14,217 nucleotides of DNA from Lentisphaerota bacterium (GTDB lineage Bacteria > Verrucomicrobiota > Kiritimatiellia > RFP12 > UBA3636). The DNA lies in contig JALHHX010000047.1 of NCBI GenBank assembly GCA_022837245.1, positions 1,594 through 15,810 of the forward strand, given 5' to 3'. The notes below the pieces were generated by a model. It was not told where the DNA came from and searched no databases. It saw nothing but the letters and a program-made list of their open reading frames with translations. Position numbers and translations under genes: made by a program. Positions 14,217-14,217 of this stretch are shown one piece after another; within the stretch, counting starts at the first letter, position 1; every line of letters begins with the position of its first letter.

Positions 14217-14217
14217 G

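Overview
The window reads as a chromosomal piece of a GC-rich bacterium. Everything from 239 to 12582 is on the + strand and mostly housekeeping. A dimeric, archaeal/eukaryotic-type glycyl-tRNA synthetase, a nusA-infB-rbfA block without rimP or truB beside it, and intergenic debris of short GC-rich hairpins plus 'CCACAGAG...' and 'CCGCAGATTTCGCAG...' dispersed repeats suggest the PVC group (Kiritimatiellota / Lentisphaerota / Verrucomicrobiota). This placement is an inference from style, not a measured phylogeny.

Layout. 1-238: leader with a good sigma70-like promoter. 239-4662: translation/transcription block nusA, infB (ATGA overlap with nusA), rbfA. 4699-5508: a small exported protein of unknown function that looks like a metzincin protease with its zinc-binding residues lost. 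5544-6452: nadA (quinolinate synthase). 6502-8773: two GNAT-type acetyltransferase genes in tandem, about two-thirds identical, an evident duplication. The seven genes have short gaps and no visible terminator, so they may be one long transcript. 8774-9255: gene-free, full of repeat debris, ending in a promoter placed so close to the next ATG that the mRNA would be leaderless. 9256-12582: glyQS, a UDP-glucuronate 4-epimerase-like gene and a TrmJ-type tRNA methyltransferase, a second likely transcription unit. 12583-13454: gene-free, with several hairpins, one of them an inverted copy of the hairpin upstream of glyQS.

13455-14217: composition becomes clearly AT-richer and the strand flips. A 153-residue predicted lipoprotein lies downstream of the C-terminal 87 codons of a cysteine-rich protein that continues beyond the window. 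This pair looks like accessory, possibly acquired, DNA; a toxin/immunity arrangement is one speculative reading.

Functionally, nusA, infB, rbfA, glyQS and trmJ serve transcription, ribosome maturation, initiation, tRNA charging and tRNA modification; nadA feeds NAD synthesis; the epimerase would supply UDP-galacturonate for surface polysaccharide. I see no clear multi-gene defence or mobile system. The least explained items are the degenerate metzincin-like protein, the duplicated acetyltransferases and the AT-rich minus-strand pair.
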